A stretch of DNA of 64,000 bases from Lachnospiraceae bacterium (GCA_030523275.1 JAUNIX010000006.1:1-64000), one strand, 5' to 3'. Counted from the stretch's first letter, positions 51,540-60,857 are shown. Notes: a model not told the origin generated them from the sequence alone. Numbers and translations: made by a program.

Positions 51540-51782
51540 ATGGGAAATAAGGGATTAATAAAACGAAGAGAATCAAAACAAGTAGTGTCATTTCGCCTAG
51601 AAATGCTGTTACATGTATTCCTTTGGTTTCTCATTGGATTCATATTTGCACAGGTTATACAATCTCTTTTCCAGTTAATTAGAATTAATATTAACATTAG
51701 CCGATTAGGGTGTGGGGCATTCTTTGCCATCATCTTTGGTTATATTGGCTGGATATTATATAAATTTTCATCTCGTAAATAA
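51540..51782 (+). CDS. Small membrane protein, function unknown
   Basis: An 80-residue protein with a basic start (KRRESK) and two hydrophobic segments (about 24-46 and 55-74). GGGATGAT lies upstream as a modest ribosome site. It follows the cotransporter by 23 nt and precedes a terminator, so it is probably the last gene of that transcript. Family not recognised. Confidence 0.6.
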   Translation: MGNKGLIKRRESKQVVSFRLEMLLHVFLWFLIGFIFAQVIQSLFQLIRININISRLGCGAFFAIIFGYIGWILYKFSSRK

Positions 51783-51794
51783 GCATTCCATATG

Positions 51795-51826
51795 GAGCCT
51801 GAATGATTGGATTCAGGCTCTTTTTT
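51795..51826 (+). terminator. Terminator of the phosphate cotransporter operon
   Basis: GAGCCTGAAT pairs with ATTCAGGCTC around GATTG, followed by six T. A repeat fragment begins 3 nt later. Confidence 0.88.
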
Positions 51827-51828
51827 CA

Positions 51829-51895
51829 TTTCATAGGAAATTACGTTATAATTTCTATGAAATATTCTAAGAAATTATGTTGTCATTTCGATGAA
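51829..51895. repeat. Structured repeat, fragment E (palindromic arm only, doubled)
   Basis: The 35-nt palindromic arm of the repeat (TTTCATAGGAAATTACG, then ATTTCTATGAAA) is present at 51829-51862. A second, more decayed arm follows at 51863-51895 (CTAAGAAATTATG and CATTTCGATGAAA). The remaining body of the element is missing. Confidence 0.65.
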
Positions 51896-52025
51896 AAAAG
51901 CTTTCTAGTTCCTTCATGTACAAAAACTAATAATAGTTTTGCATGGACTTTATGAAAAAAATGTTGTAAAATGTAGTTTGGCATAGAAAATTTAAATATT
52001 AAGTTAGGAGGAGTATGATTTTGTT

Positions 52026-53441
52026 ATGGAAACTGTAAATAATACAGAAAATATAGAAAAGAAAAAATTATCTATTAATGCAAAAAAAATTTGTATTGTA
52101 GTGATTGCCATTCTCGCGGTTATTTATATCATCGGTGCGATTTATTATCATGATCGTTATCTATATGGTACAAAAATCGGACATGACAAAATTGGTGGAA
52201 AGACACCTGCTCAGGTGGAAAAGCTTTTGTCAGACCGTGCAGGAAACTATGAGCTTAAGATGACTGGACGTGAAAAATTCAAAGATTCTATTTCTGGTAA
52301 AGATATAGATCTCAAGATCGCATTTAGTGATAATTTAAAAAATGGGCTTGAAAAGCAGAGTTCTTTCTTATGGTTTCTTGGTGCAACAGGGGATACAAAG
52401 AATTTGACTGCGGACGTTTCTTATGATGAAAAGAAACTTACCAAAGAAATTAATAAGTTAGACTGTTTTAAGAAAAAGAATATCATCGCACCAGAAAATG
52501 CAAAAGTTGTACTAGATGATAAAGGTAAATTTGTGATCAAAGAAGAAGTCTATGGAACAACGGTAGATAAAGATCGATTGACGGAAATCGTGAAAGTATC
52601 AATGGCAAATGTAGATGATACTTTGAATTTAAAAAAGACAAATTGCTATAAAGACCCGACATTATTAAAAGACGATAAACGATTATCCAATGGAATTGAG
52701 CAGGCAAATAAACTGTCAGATGTCACAGTTACTTATGATTTTAAATATACAACAGAAAAAGTTGATAAAAATCTGATCAAAAACTGGATTGTATTTGATA
52801 AAGACATGAATGCTTCTTTGAGTTATAAAAAAGTGTTAAATTATATCGAAGATTTGGCAAAAAAATATGATACATATTCTACAATCCGTACCGTAAAGGA
52901 CGCAGCTGGAAATAAACATAAGATTTATTTTGGAAGCTATGGCTGGAAGATTAGTCAGACAAAAGAAGCAAAGAAATTGATGTCTGTGATCAAAAAAGGA
53001 AAAGATGTTAAGAGAGAGCCAATTTATTTATATAAAGCGGTCTGCCGTAAAAAAGGCAATATCGACTGGGATGACACATATGCCTTAGTCAATATCTCTT
53101 CTCAGTCCATGGTATTTATTAAGGATGGAAAGGCAGTTGTATCTTCTTCCGTTGTAACAGGTGATCCAACAAAAGGACATTCTACTCCAACTGGAGCATA
53201 CCAAATAATGTATAAAGAACGTAATACGAATTTAGTTGGTCAGGGGTATTCATCACCAGTTAGTTATTGGATGCCGTTTACGACTAATACCGGATTCCAT
53301 GATGCAAGCTGGCGTCACGGTGCCTTTGGAGGAAGTATCTATCGTGGCAATGGATCCCATGGTTGTGTAAACATGCCAGAGGGTAATGCTGCAGCACTTT
53401 ATAGTATAATCGAGAAGGGTACACCAGTGTTTGTTTATTAG
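52026..53441 (+). CDS. L,D-transpeptidase (YkuD) with N-terminal peptidoglycan-binding region
   Basis: A 471-residue membrane-anchored enzyme: short cytoplasmic tail, one membrane segment (about residues 22-42), an outer region of two repeated domains like PG_binding_4 (residues ~50-330) and a C-terminal YkuD domain. The active site is visible as NTGFHDASWRHGAFGG and GSHGCVNMP with catalytic Cys. It should make 3-3 cross-links or attach proteins in the wall. AGGAGGAG is 11-12 nt before the ATG. The next gene is an LCP protein, also for wall assembly. Confidence 0.88.
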   Translation: METVNNTENIEKKKLSINAKKICIVVIAILAVIYIIGAIYYHDRYLYGTKIGHDKIGGKTPAQVEKLLSDRAGNYELKMTGREKFKDSISGKDIDLKIAFSDNLKNGLEKQSSFLWFLGATGDTKNLTADVSYDEKKLTKEINKLDCFKKKNIIAPENAKVVLDDKGKFVIKEEVYGTTVDKDRLTEIVKVSMANVDDTLNLKKTNCYKDPTLLKDDKRLSNGIEQANKLSDVTVTYDFKYTTEKVDKNLIKNWIVFDKDMNASLSYKKVLNYIEDLAKKYDTYSTIRTVKDAAGNKHKIYFGSYGWKISQTKEAKKLMSVIKKGKDVKREPIYLYKAVCRKKGNIDWDDTYALVNISSQSMVFIKDGKAVVSSSVVTGDPTKGHSTPTGAYQIMYKERNTNLVGQGYSSPVSYWMPFTTNTGFHDASWRHGAFGGSIYRGNGSHGCVNMPEGNAAALYSIIEKGTPVFVY

Positions 53442-53470
53442 TGTCTGTACTTTGATATTAGGAGGGAACT

Positions 53471-54895
53471 ATGAAGATTTTAAAGAAATTAGTGTCTGCA
53501 AAAGTATTTTTATTTTTACAATTAATTGCAAGTATTGTTTTAACGATTACGATAGTCCGTGTTAAGATTTTACCGACAAAATACTTAGCTGTGATTGTTG
53601 GAATTTTATTTATTTTCTTATTACTTACGTTTTTGTTACAATTTCGTGCAAGAGAAACAAGTATCCGGGCAATGTTTTCACGTATACTGGCATCCTTTCT
53701 TTGTATTGCGTTAATAATGGGTAGTATTCTTGTGAACAATAGTTTTGGCTATATTGAAAATGTTGCAAATGCTAACTATGAGACAAATATGATGTCTGTG
53801 ATTGTATTAAAAGATAGTGGTTATAAAAGTATTGATGATTTGTCTGGTAAAACAATCGGAGTCAATAAAAATGTAGATGAAGAAAATCTAACAAAAGCGA
53901 TGGCTGATATTGATGGTAAGATTGATGCATCTTATACTCCAATTGATGATTTTGAAGCACTTGGTGACAGTTTATATAAAAAGAAAACCGATGCGATTTT
54001 AGTTAATAATGCTTACTGTACTATGATTGAAAATAAATATGAGAATTTTACAAGTGAAACAAATATTATTTATCACGTTGCATTGAAAACGAAAACAGAA
54101 GACTTTGCAAATGAAGGTGCGGTAAAAGATGGTATATTTAATGTTTGCATTACTGGTATCGATACAGAAGGACCAGTTTCAACCGTGTCTCGAAGTGATG
54201 TAAATATGATCATGACTGTCAATATGAAGAAACATAAGATTTTATTGACAAGTATCCCACGTGATTATTACGTAACATTGGCATCCAAAGGTGCAAAAGA
54301 TAAATTGACTCATTCTGGTATTTATGGTGTTAATGAGACAGTAAAGACTCTGGAAAATCTGTTAGATATCGATCTTGACTATTATATAAGAATTAACTTT
54401 ACATCATTGATTAAGATTGTGGATGTGTTAGGTGGTGTTGATGTAACAAGTGATCGTGATCTTTATGCACAGGGAATTCATATTTCAAAAGGTGTAAACC
54501 ATATGGATGGTGAGATGGCTTTGGCATATTCACGCGAAAGACACTCCTATGCAGAAGGCGACAGACATAGAATCCAAAATCAGCAGGATGTCATTATGGC
54601 AATCATTAAGAAAGCCAGCAGTCCAGCAATCTTGACAAATTATCAAGCATTTATGCAAAAATTAAGTGGAACATTTGAAACAAACATGTCTTCTGATGAC
54701 ATTTCATCTGTAATCAATATGCAGCTGGATAATATGAAAGGATTTACCATGGAAAATCAGTATTTGAATGGTAAAGGAACAAAGATGACAGGATTATATT
54801 CTATGCCACACAGTAACCTTTATACAATGATTCCAGATCAGAGCACAGTCGATAGTGCATCAAAGGCAATCAAAGAATTAGAAAAAGAAGAATAA
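53471..54895 (+). CDS. LytR-CpsA-Psr (LCP) family protein
   Basis: A 474-residue protein with three hydrophobic segments in the first 100 residues. Then comes an insert (about 105-210) that resembles a solute-binding lobe (SIDDLSGKTIGVNKNVDEE, DAILVNNAY). The LCP domain follows, with TGIDTEGPVSTVSRSDVNM, LLTSIPRDYYV, DKLTHSGIYG, VDVLGGVDV and the Arg pair in YSRERHSYAEGDRHRIQNQQ. LCP enzymes transfer lipid-linked glycopolymers to peptidoglycan. The capsule locus at 61 kb may provide such a polymer. GGAGGG precedes the ATG. Confidence 0.88.
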   Translation: MKILKKLVSAKVFLFLQLIASIVLTITIVRVKILPTKYLAVIVGILFIFLLLTFLLQFRARETSIRAMFSRILASFLCIALIMGSILVNNSFGYIENVANANYETNMMSVIVLKDSGYKSIDDLSGKTIGVNKNVDEENLTKAMADIDGKIDASYTPIDDFEALGDSLYKKKTDAILVNNAYCTMIENKYENFTSETNIIYHVALKTKTEDFANEGAVKDGIFNVCITGIDTEGPVSTVSRSDVNMIMTVNMKKHKILLTSIPRDYYVTLASKGAKDKLTHSGIYGVNETVKTLENLLDIDLDYYIRINFTSLIKIVDVLGGVDVTSDRDLYAQGIHISKGVNHMDGEMALAYSRERHSYAEGDRHRIQNQQDVIMAIIKKASSPAILTNYQAFMQKLSGTFETNMSSDDISSVINMQLDNMKGFTMENQYLNGKGTKMTGLYSMPHSNLYTMIPDQSTVDSASKAIKELEKEE

Positions 54896-54903
54896 TATGA
54901 TAA

Positions 54904-54944
54904 TAGCAAGAGGCTTGATTTGAAAAAATCAGGCCTCTTGCTTG
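54904..54944. terminator. Bidirectional terminator between convergent genes
   Basis: AGCAAGAGGC-TTGATT pairs with AATCA-GGCCTCTTGCTT. It lies between the LCP gene and the convergent oxidoreductase gene and overlaps the latter's last codons. Confidence 0.75.
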
Positions 54945-56947
54945 TAAACAGCTATTTCGATTGTATTATCATTTAAAGAAGCGGCAGCTCCGTAATCCGT
55001 CAGTTTTTGTGATAAAAGCGCATTAACGGTATATCCATTATAAGATTGCTTTTGTTGAAAGACACCTTCGGCAATGGCGGTTCCCTTTTTGACTTTTGAT
55101 GTCACATGGGCACGAAAGATAACTACGGCATGATCATTATATGCTTTGATCAGACAGCCATCGGTAATATTTCGATCTAAAGCGTCTTCTGGATGAATCA
55201 TTAATGTCATATCACCACGTCTTTTAAGTAATTCTTTTCGTTCTGTAAAGGTCGAATTTAAAGTCTGAACATGTGGAGCTGTTACCAAACGCAGAGGATA
55301 ACGTCCACCATAATTTTCTTTATAATGAGGAATCCGATCTGTTCCTAGAGTCTCGTTAATGAGTTCTACTTTGCCGCTTGGGGTTTGATAATGATGAGGA
55401 TCATCAATTGGAAGTAAAACTCCATAACCCTGTTGAAATTGTTCATACTCTTTAGATGTCCACAGACTTCTCAGTGTTTTTGAATGTTCGACAACATAAT
55501 CAGCCAATTTATCATTGGATAGCTGCCAAAAAGAATCTTCAAATCCCATTGCTTTTGCCAGTAAACAAAAAGTATCCCAATTAGATTTTGCTTCTCCAGG
55601 TGGAGGAATGATTGGGTAGGTTCTTTGCAAAAACAAGTGTCCGTAAGGGGTCGTAATATCGCTATGTTCAACAGAAGTATCTGCAGGTAAGATAATATCC
55701 GCATATTTTGCCGTATCGGTCATAAAGCGTTCGTGTACAATGGTAAATAAATCATCACGTAACAGTCCCTGTAATACTTTTGACTGATTAGGAGCGGTAT
55801 TTGCCGGATTTACATTGTATACATACAAAGAATGTATAGGTGATTCCATATTATTTAAGGCATCTCCAAGTTGATTCATATTAATGGTACGTGTTTTTTT
55901 CTTTTGAAAATCAGGACGGCTGATCAATGTGCGGTCCAAAGCATATCCAGTAGATAATTCACCGATAATTCCGCCTTTTGCATCGCCAAGTGCACCGGTC
56001 AGGGCTTGTAAAGTGATAATACATCGAACGGTCATTGCACCATTTGCATGCCTAGATAGACCTGATCCTAGTATAATAGATGGATGTTTTGCTGTTCCGA
56101 GTAATTTAGCCAAATGTTTAATCGTCGTTTCATCAACTCCACAAATAGATGCCATTTTATGTGGAGGATATGCATCGATGCTTTCTGTGAATTCTTCCCA
56201 TCCGTGTGTATATTGTTCTAAATATTTGTTATTTAATAGTCCCTGTTGTTTCATGACATAAGCCATGCTAAGTGCTAAAGCACTATCTGTTCCGGGTTTT
56301 ACAAGGACGACTTCGTCGGCAACGGTAGCAGCCGGGCTTTCATAAGTTTCAATTAGAATAATTTTTGCACCTTTCTTTTTGGCACACACAATATTTTGGT
56401 AAGCATGCAAATAAGTTACTGCAATATTACAGCCCCAGATAAAAATGAGATCGCTTTGTTCCATTATAGATGGATTTCTTCCTTGTGTATTTCCAAGAAT
56501 CTGGGCATATCCTTCTCCCTTTGCTTTGGCGCAGATTGTCCGTTCCAGATTGGAGGCACCTAAAGCGTAAAAGAAAGCTTCCCCTGATTTGTTTTGAATC
56601 GCATGTTCATTACCTCCATAGGAATATGGAAGAATTACCTCTGCCCCATAATCCTGTATGATCTGTTTCCAATGTTCTGTAATTTCTTTGACCGCTCTTT
56701 CCCATGTCGTAGGAACAAAATCTCCACTTCCTTTTGCACCCACTCGTTTTAATGGCGTTAGAATTCGACCAGGATGATGAACTGTTTTTTCATAGTGATT
56801 CATCTTACGACATATAAATCCTTTTGTAACAGGGTGTTCTGGATCACCTTTGACTTCTAAAATTTGTTTTCCATCTGTTTTAATCAATAATCCACATTCG
56901 TCTGGACAATCGTAAGGGCATGCACTACGCTTCCAATATGTTTTCAT
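54929..56947 (-). CDS. Molybdopterin-dependent oxidoreductase (DMSO reductase family)
   Basis: A 672-residue cytoplasmic enzyme. The N-terminal [4Fe-4S] motif is Cys10, Cys14, Cys18 and Cys46 (CPYDCPDEC, then GFICRK). Molybdopterin-binding stretches follow (PYSYGGNEHAIQNKSGEAFF, LIFIWGCNIAVTYLHAYQ, VLVKPGTDSALALSMAYVM, and the C-terminal dinucleotide domain around VTAPHVQTLNSTFTER). The ATG at 56947 after GGAGATT is chosen; 16 earlier codons are an unlike hydrophobic lead. No twin-arginine signal, no small electron-transfer subunit and no cofactor genes lie beside it, so electron partner and substrate are unknown. Confidence 0.85.
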   Translation of the reverse strand: MKTYWKRSACPYDCPDECGLLIKTDGKQILEVKGDPEHPVTKGFICRKMNHYEKTVHHPGRILTPLKRVGAKGSGDFVPTTWERAVKEITEHWKQIIQDYGAEVILPYSYGGNEHAIQNKSGEAFFYALGASNLERTICAKAKGEGYAQILGNTQGRNPSIMEQSDLIFIWGCNIAVTYLHAYQNIVCAKKKGAKIILIETYESPAATVADEVVLVKPGTDSALALSMAYVMKQQGLLNNKYLEQYTHGWEEFTESIDAYPPHKMASICGVDETTIKHLAKLLGTAKHPSIILGSGLSRHANGAMTVRCIITLQALTGALGDAKGGIIGELSTGYALDRTLISRPDFQKKKTRTINMNQLGDALNNMESPIHSLYVYNVNPANTAPNQSKVLQGLLRDDLFTIVHERFMTDTAKYADIILPADTSVEHSDITTPYGHLFLQRTYPIIPPPGEAKSNWDTFCLLAKAMGFEDSFWQLSNDKLADYVVEHSKTLRSLWTSKEYEQFQQGYGVLLPIDDPHHYQTPSGKVELINETLGTDRIPHYKENYGGRYPLRLVTAPHVQTLNSTFTERKELLKRRGDMTLMIHPEDALDRNITDGCLIKAYNDHAVVIFRAHVTSKVKKGTAIAEGVFQQKQSYNGYTVNALLSQKLTDYGAAASLNDNTIEIAVYKQEA

Positions 56948-56998
56948 AATAATCTCCAATCCATATATCAGTATTTCTAAAAAATATAGTATCATTAT

Positions 56999-57026
56999 TT
57001 GACCTTAACGTCAAAAATGTTATAAT
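56999..57026 (+). promoter_or_regulatory. Promoter of the DegV gene
   Basis: TTGACC at 56999-57004 and TATAAT at 57021-57026 are 16 bp apart, 38 nt before the start codon. Confidence 0.6.
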
Positions 57027-57063
57027 AGGAATGATAATGTTAAAAAGAAGATGGAGGGATATA

Positions 57064-57936
57064 ATGAATATAGTAGTTGCGACTGATAGTGCCAGCGGTA
57101 TGACACAAGAAGAAGCAAAACAGTTAGGTGTTCCGATATTGCCTGTTCCATTCATTATAAATGGAGAGGAGTATTTAGAAAATGTAAACATGACCAGAGA
57201 AAGGTTTTATGAATTATTAGAAGATGATAGTGCAGTGATTTCTACTTCACAGCCATCTTATGCAGCAATGACTGAGTTTTGGGACAATTTACTAAAAGAA
57301 TATGATGCGGTTATTTATATACCATTATCCAGCGGACTTAGTGGTTCTTGTCAGACAGCAACGATGATCGCAGCGGAAAGTTATGAGGGTAAAGTATGGG
57401 TTGTCAATAATCAGAGAATTTCTGTTAGCCAGAGACAAGCTGTTTTAGATGCACAAACTTTGATTGCACAAGGAAAGGCTCCACAGGAAATACATGATAC
57501 GCTCATGGATATGAAATATGATGGCAGTATTTATATTATGCTAGATACGTTAAAATATCTTGCCAAAGGCGGTAGATTAACTCCAGCGGCGGCTGTCATT
57601 GGAAATGTATTAAATTTAAAACCGGTTTTACAGATCCAAGGAGAAAAATTAGATGCATATTCGAAGACAAGAGGCGCAAAAAAGGGCATTAAAATTATGC
57701 TGGAAGCCTTACGCAATGATTTAGACGGAGTTTATAAAAAATATGACGAAGCTGGAGAGATGTATCTACAGATTGCACATACAAATTGCCTGGACCGTGC
57801 TTTGGAATTAAAAGAACGCATGGAAAAAGAATTTCCAGAATATGATATTTTCCTGGCAGATCTTCCGTTAGAAGTTTCTTGTCACCTTGGTCCTCAAGCA
57901 CTTGGCGTTGGTTGCACAAGAAGAATTCAAGCATAA
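57064..57936 (+). CDS. DegV-family fatty acid-binding protein
   Basis: A 290-residue protein with the DegV start IVVATDSASGMTQEEAKQLG, VPFIINGEEY, STSQPSYA and the C-terminal half LDTLKYLAKGGRL, which bind a single fatty acid. These proteins act as FakB, carrying exogenous fatty acid to the FakA kinase; no FakA is near. GGAGGG precedes the ATG at 57064, and the longer frame from 57031 starts inside the leader. Confidence 0.85.
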   Translation: MNIVVATDSASGMTQEEAKQLGVPILPVPFIINGEEYLENVNMTRERFYELLEDDSAVISTSQPSYAAMTEFWDNLLKEYDAVIYIPLSSGLSGSCQTATMIAAESYEGKVWVVNNQRISVSQRQAVLDAQTLIAQGKAPQEIHDTLMDMKYDGSIYIMLDTLKYLAKGGRLTPAAAVIGNVLNLKPVLQIQGEKLDAYSKTRGAKKGIKIMLEALRNDLDGVYKKYDEAGEMYLQIAHTNCLDRALELKERMEKEFPEYDIFLADLPLEVSCHLGPQALGVGCTRRIQA

Positions 57937-57956
57937 GAACCCATACATCCGTGTAA

Positions 57957-57992
57957 GTAAAAAGTGGTATCGTTAAGTGATACCACTTTTTT
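57957..57992 (+). terminator. Terminator of the DegV gene
   Basis: AAAAAGTGGTATC pairs with GATACCACTTTTT around a seven-base loop. Repeat copy B begins 2 nt after the T tract. Confidence 0.85.
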
Positions 57993-57993
57993 G

Positions 57994-58170
57994 TTTCATA
58001 GGAAATTACGTTATAATTTCCTATGAAATAAAAAACGCTCCGCGAGGATGCGACCAGATGCATAAGGTAATGTGACTGCTTACAGCAGTCTGCATCTGGC
58101 GCACAAAGCGGAGCAAGTCCCTCAGGGACTGAGGGATTTAGGGAGTTCGAGGCGGACTTGTCCGCCTTTG
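57994..58170 (+). repeat. Structured repeat element, full copy B (177 nt)
   Basis: Colinear with copy A at 4981-5157. In this copy the GCTCCGC/GCGGAGC stem is perfect, as are CCAGATGCA/TGCATCTGG, GACTGC/GCAGTC, AGTCCC/GGGACT and the last hairpin AGGCGGAC-TT-GTCCGCCT. Compared with copy A the last hairpin shows one compensatory change (G-C here, A-T there). The short open frames shared by the two copies are part of the repeat, not genes. Confidence 0.85.
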
Positions 58171-58204
58171 ATCTAATCGTAAAGTTTAAATTTATATTCT
58201 ATAT

Positions 58205-58966
58205 CTAAAGTGATTGATGGATAATCGTTAAAATTTTATTTAATTGATCCGCACTAATTTGTCCAGGAGCAGAAGCAGCTTCTCCTGCACCGAAAGTTAG
58301 AGCAGAACCAAAGTATTCACCGGCTAATCGACTGACACTTCCTGTTGCTGACATCGACATAGTAATGACTGGTTGTATTGCGAAATTTGTTACCATTTCT
58401 TCTGTGGCGGCTAATAAAGTGATGACATCTTTTTTACACTGAGGCATAACTGCAATTTTAAGGATATCTGCCCCCATATCTTGCATCTTTCTTAGACGAT
58501 AAACAATATCAGATTGTGCTGGTGTTTTATCGAAATCATGATTTGATGCAATAACCTTAACACCTGCTGCATGAATTTTATCGATCATTTCGACCACAAT
58601 CTCATCACCGGTAAAGATTTCGACATCAACGATGTCTACATAACCACTTTGTGCAACAAAAATATTTAAATCGCGGTATTCTCTATTTGGCAACTGATAG
58701 TTTCCACCTTCTTTTGAAGTGCGGAATGTAAATAAAAATGGAATATTGCCTAAAAGGTCACGAATTTCCTTTGCCGTCTCGATGACTTTTTCTATATCTG
58801 AGACATCTTCATACCAATCAACACGCCATTCCATAATATCCATTGGAAGATTTATATATTTTTTCGTTAATGTAAGAATTTCAGCCTTTGTAATCCCGAT
58901 ATTAGAGACACAGATTTTAGGTTTGCCAGTTCCAATTTCTACGCTTCTTACTTTTACTGGAATCAT
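58205..58966 (-). CDS. aroD: 3-dehydroquinate dehydratase, type I
   Basis: A 253-residue shikimate-pathway enzyme that converts 3-dehydroquinate to 3-dehydroshikimate through a Schiff base. The catalytic lysine lies in DILKIAVMP and the catalytic His in VIASNHDFDKTP; the substrate loop SMSATGSVSRLAGEYFGS is intact. Length is normal. No other aro gene is adjacent, so it may serve quinate use or be part of a scattered pathway. Its leader runs back to 59025. Confidence 0.93.
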   Translation of the reverse strand: MIPVKVRSVEIGTGKPKICVSNIGITKAEILTLTKKYINLPMDIMEWRVDWYEDVSDIEKVIETAKEIRDLLGNIPFLFTFRTSKEGGNYQLPNREYRDLNIFVAQSGYVDIVDVEIFTGDEIVVEMIDKIHAAGVKVIASNHDFDKTPAQSDIVYRLRKMQDMGADILKIAVMPQCKKDVITLLAATEEMVTNFAIQPVITMSMSATGSVSRLAGEYFGSALTFGAGEAASAPGQISADQLNKILTIIHQSL

Positions 58967-59025
58967 AATATTTTCTCCTTTATTTAACTCTACCTTATTG
59001 TGTATTACCGTTTATATTAATGAGA

Positions 59026-59670
59026 CTATTTCCATCCATTTATGGTTACTTTATTCATATCGGCGATAAATTGATTTGTATCTTCTAATGTCCATTTAGA
59101 GGATTGTTTTTTTAAAGTAAAAGTAATTGTTTTTGTTTCTTTGGAAGGATTACATGTTTCAAAAGCATGAATAATTTCCTCAACAAATAAATCACTGGAA
59201 TCGTTTAGTTTTTTAATGTTATTTTTATCAATCTTTGCAATTGTATTTTTTGTCGCTGTTTTCTCCAACTCGGCAACATTAATTTGTGGACATGTAACTG
59301 TAACGATTGCTAGTGTACTTGACTTTTTCTGAATCTTTGTTTGGTAAGATAAAGATGACAAAAATTTATGAGAAACCTTGTAAATTTCTTGAATTTGTTT
59401 ATCATCTACAGATAATCCAGAAGATTTAAAATATTCTTTTATTTCTTTTCTTTGTGTCTTTTCCATAGAAGTGATTATATTTTCTGCTTCTTTTGCTGTA
59501 ATATGTTGATACTGATCATAATTTTTCGAAGCATATATATATAATTGGATATATTCGTTGGCAGTTTCCTTTAATAATTTATGCTGTTGGTAAGAGTGAA
59601 AACTGAAGCCAGCGGTAATTCCACAGATGAAACATATTGTGATAATGATATAGATTTTTATTTTCTTCAT
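59026..59670 (-). CDS. Membrane-anchored exported protein, function unknown
   Basis: A 214-residue protein with an N-terminal membrane anchor (KIYIIITICFICGITAGFSF) and an outer region of alternating helix and strand. Helices near residues 40-80 are followed by TITFTLKKQSSKWTLEDTNQ at the end, a plan shared with DUF4878/DUF5105-like extracytoplasmic proteins. The ATG at 59670 follows GAGGT. It precedes aroD by 59 nt in the same direction. I do not recognise a precise family. Confidence 0.6.
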   Translation of the reverse strand: MKKIKIYIIITICFICGITAGFSFHSYQQHKLLKETANEYIQLYIYASKNYDQYQHITAKEAENIITSMEKTQRKEIKEYFKSSGLSVDDKQIQEIYKVSHKFLSSLSYQTKIQKKSSTLAIVTVTCPQINVAELEKTATKNTIAKIDKNNIKKLNDSSDLFVEEIIHAFETCNPSKETKTITFTLKKQSSKWTLEDTNQFIADMNKVTINGWK

Positions 59671-59839
59671 AATTTTTAACCTCATTTGTATCATAATGAT
59701 TTATTATAACAAATTTTTTTCCGGATTTCATTCTTTTATACAAAATATATTTCGATGATTTACTTATCGGATTATATCGTGTAAGATAAAGGATATAGTT
59801 GGATATGATAAATCTAAATGAGATTAGGAGTGATAGAAC

Positions 59840-60673
59840 ATGAAATTTACAAAAATGCATGGATGTGGTAATGATTATGTATATGTAAACTGTTTCACAG
59901 AAAAGGTAGAAAATCCTGGAGAAGTATCAAAAAAAATCAGTGATCGCCATTTTGGAATTGGTTCAGATGGATTGATTTTAATCTGTCCATCAAGCATTGC
60001 AGATTTTCGAATGAAAATGTATAATTCGGATGGTTCAGAAGGAGCTATGTGCGGAAATGGTGTTCGCTGTATTGCAAAATATGTTTATGATTATGGTTTA
60101 ACAGATAAAACTTTTATTTCTTTAGAGACAAAAGCCGGGATTAAATATTTAGATCTTACTGTAGAAAACGGCAAAGTCGCAATGGTAAAAGTTGATATGG
60201 GTGCACCAATTACAAAACCAGCAGATATTCCAGCAATTTCTGATAAAGATATTATTATCGATGAGCCAATCGTCGTAGATGGCGATGAATATAGGATTAC
60301 ATGCGTATCGATGGGAAATCCACATGGAGTTGTTTTTGTTGATGACACAGATAGCATCGAAATTGAAAAACTTGGACCTAAATTTGAACATCACGAAATG
60401 TTTCCTGATCGTGTGAATACAGAATTTATTCAGGTAATTGATCGCGGGCACATCAAAATGCGTGTGTGGGAACGAGGAGCTGGTGAGACACTTGCTTGTG
60501 GAACTGGGACTTGTGCAAGTGTCTATGCATGTATTTTAAATGGATTGACAGATAAATCGGTTGATGTTGAAGTGCTTGGCGGTACGATTCATATTGATTA
60601 TGATGAAGAGAAACATACCATTTTTATGACCGGACCAGCAGCGGTAGCATTTGATGGAGAAATTGATTTGTAA
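59840..60673 (+). CDS. dapF: Diaminopimelate epimerase
   Basis: A 277-residue cytoplasmic enzyme that interconverts LL- and meso-diaminopimelate for lysine and peptidoglycan. The N-terminus FTKMHGCGNDYVYVNCF, the first catalytic Cys in EGAMCGNGVRC, and the second in ACGTGTCAS are all present. It confirms that the cell makes meso-DAP by an epimerase route. AGGAG precedes the ATG. It is a single gene followed by a terminator. Confidence 0.95.
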   Translation: MKFTKMHGCGNDYVYVNCFTEKVENPGEVSKKISDRHFGIGSDGLILICPSSIADFRMKMYNSDGSEGAMCGNGVRCIAKYVYDYGLTDKTFISLETKAGIKYLDLTVENGKVAMVKVDMGAPITKPADIPAISDKDIIIDEPIVVDGDEYRITCVSMGNPHGVVFVDDTDSIEIEKLGPKFEHHEMFPDRVNTEFIQVIDRGHIKMRVWERGAGETLACGTGTCASVYACILNGLTDKSVDVEVLGGTIHIDYDEEKHTIFMTGPAAVAFDGEIDL

Positions 60674-60732
60674 TCTCTAATTTTATAGTTTTTACGTTTC
60701 ATTAATACTCTAAAATAATAAGATATAACTAG

Positions 60733-60766
60733 AAAAAGTGTCAGAAAGATTACTGACGCTTTTTTA
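60733..60766 (+). terminator. Terminator of dapF
   Basis: AAAAAGTGTCAG pairs with CTGACGCTTTTT (one G-U pair). Repeat fragment D abuts its T tract. Confidence 0.8.
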
Positions 60767-60774
60767 TTTTAGAA

Positions 60775-60857
60775 CAAAAGCGGACAAGATGCATCTGGTC
60801 GCATCCCCGCGGAGCGTTTTTTGTTTCATAGAAATTATAACGTAATTTGCTATGAAT
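60775..60857 (-). repeat. Structured repeat, internally deleted copy D
   Basis: On the minus strand this begins with the palindromic arm (ATTCATAGCAAATTACG, then AATTTCTATGAAA), continues with CGCTCCGCGGGGATGCGACC and AGATGCAT, then jumps straight to CTTGTCCGCTTTTG. About 90 nt of the middle of the element are missing, from inside the CCAGATGCA stem to the last hairpin. Confidence 0.8.
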
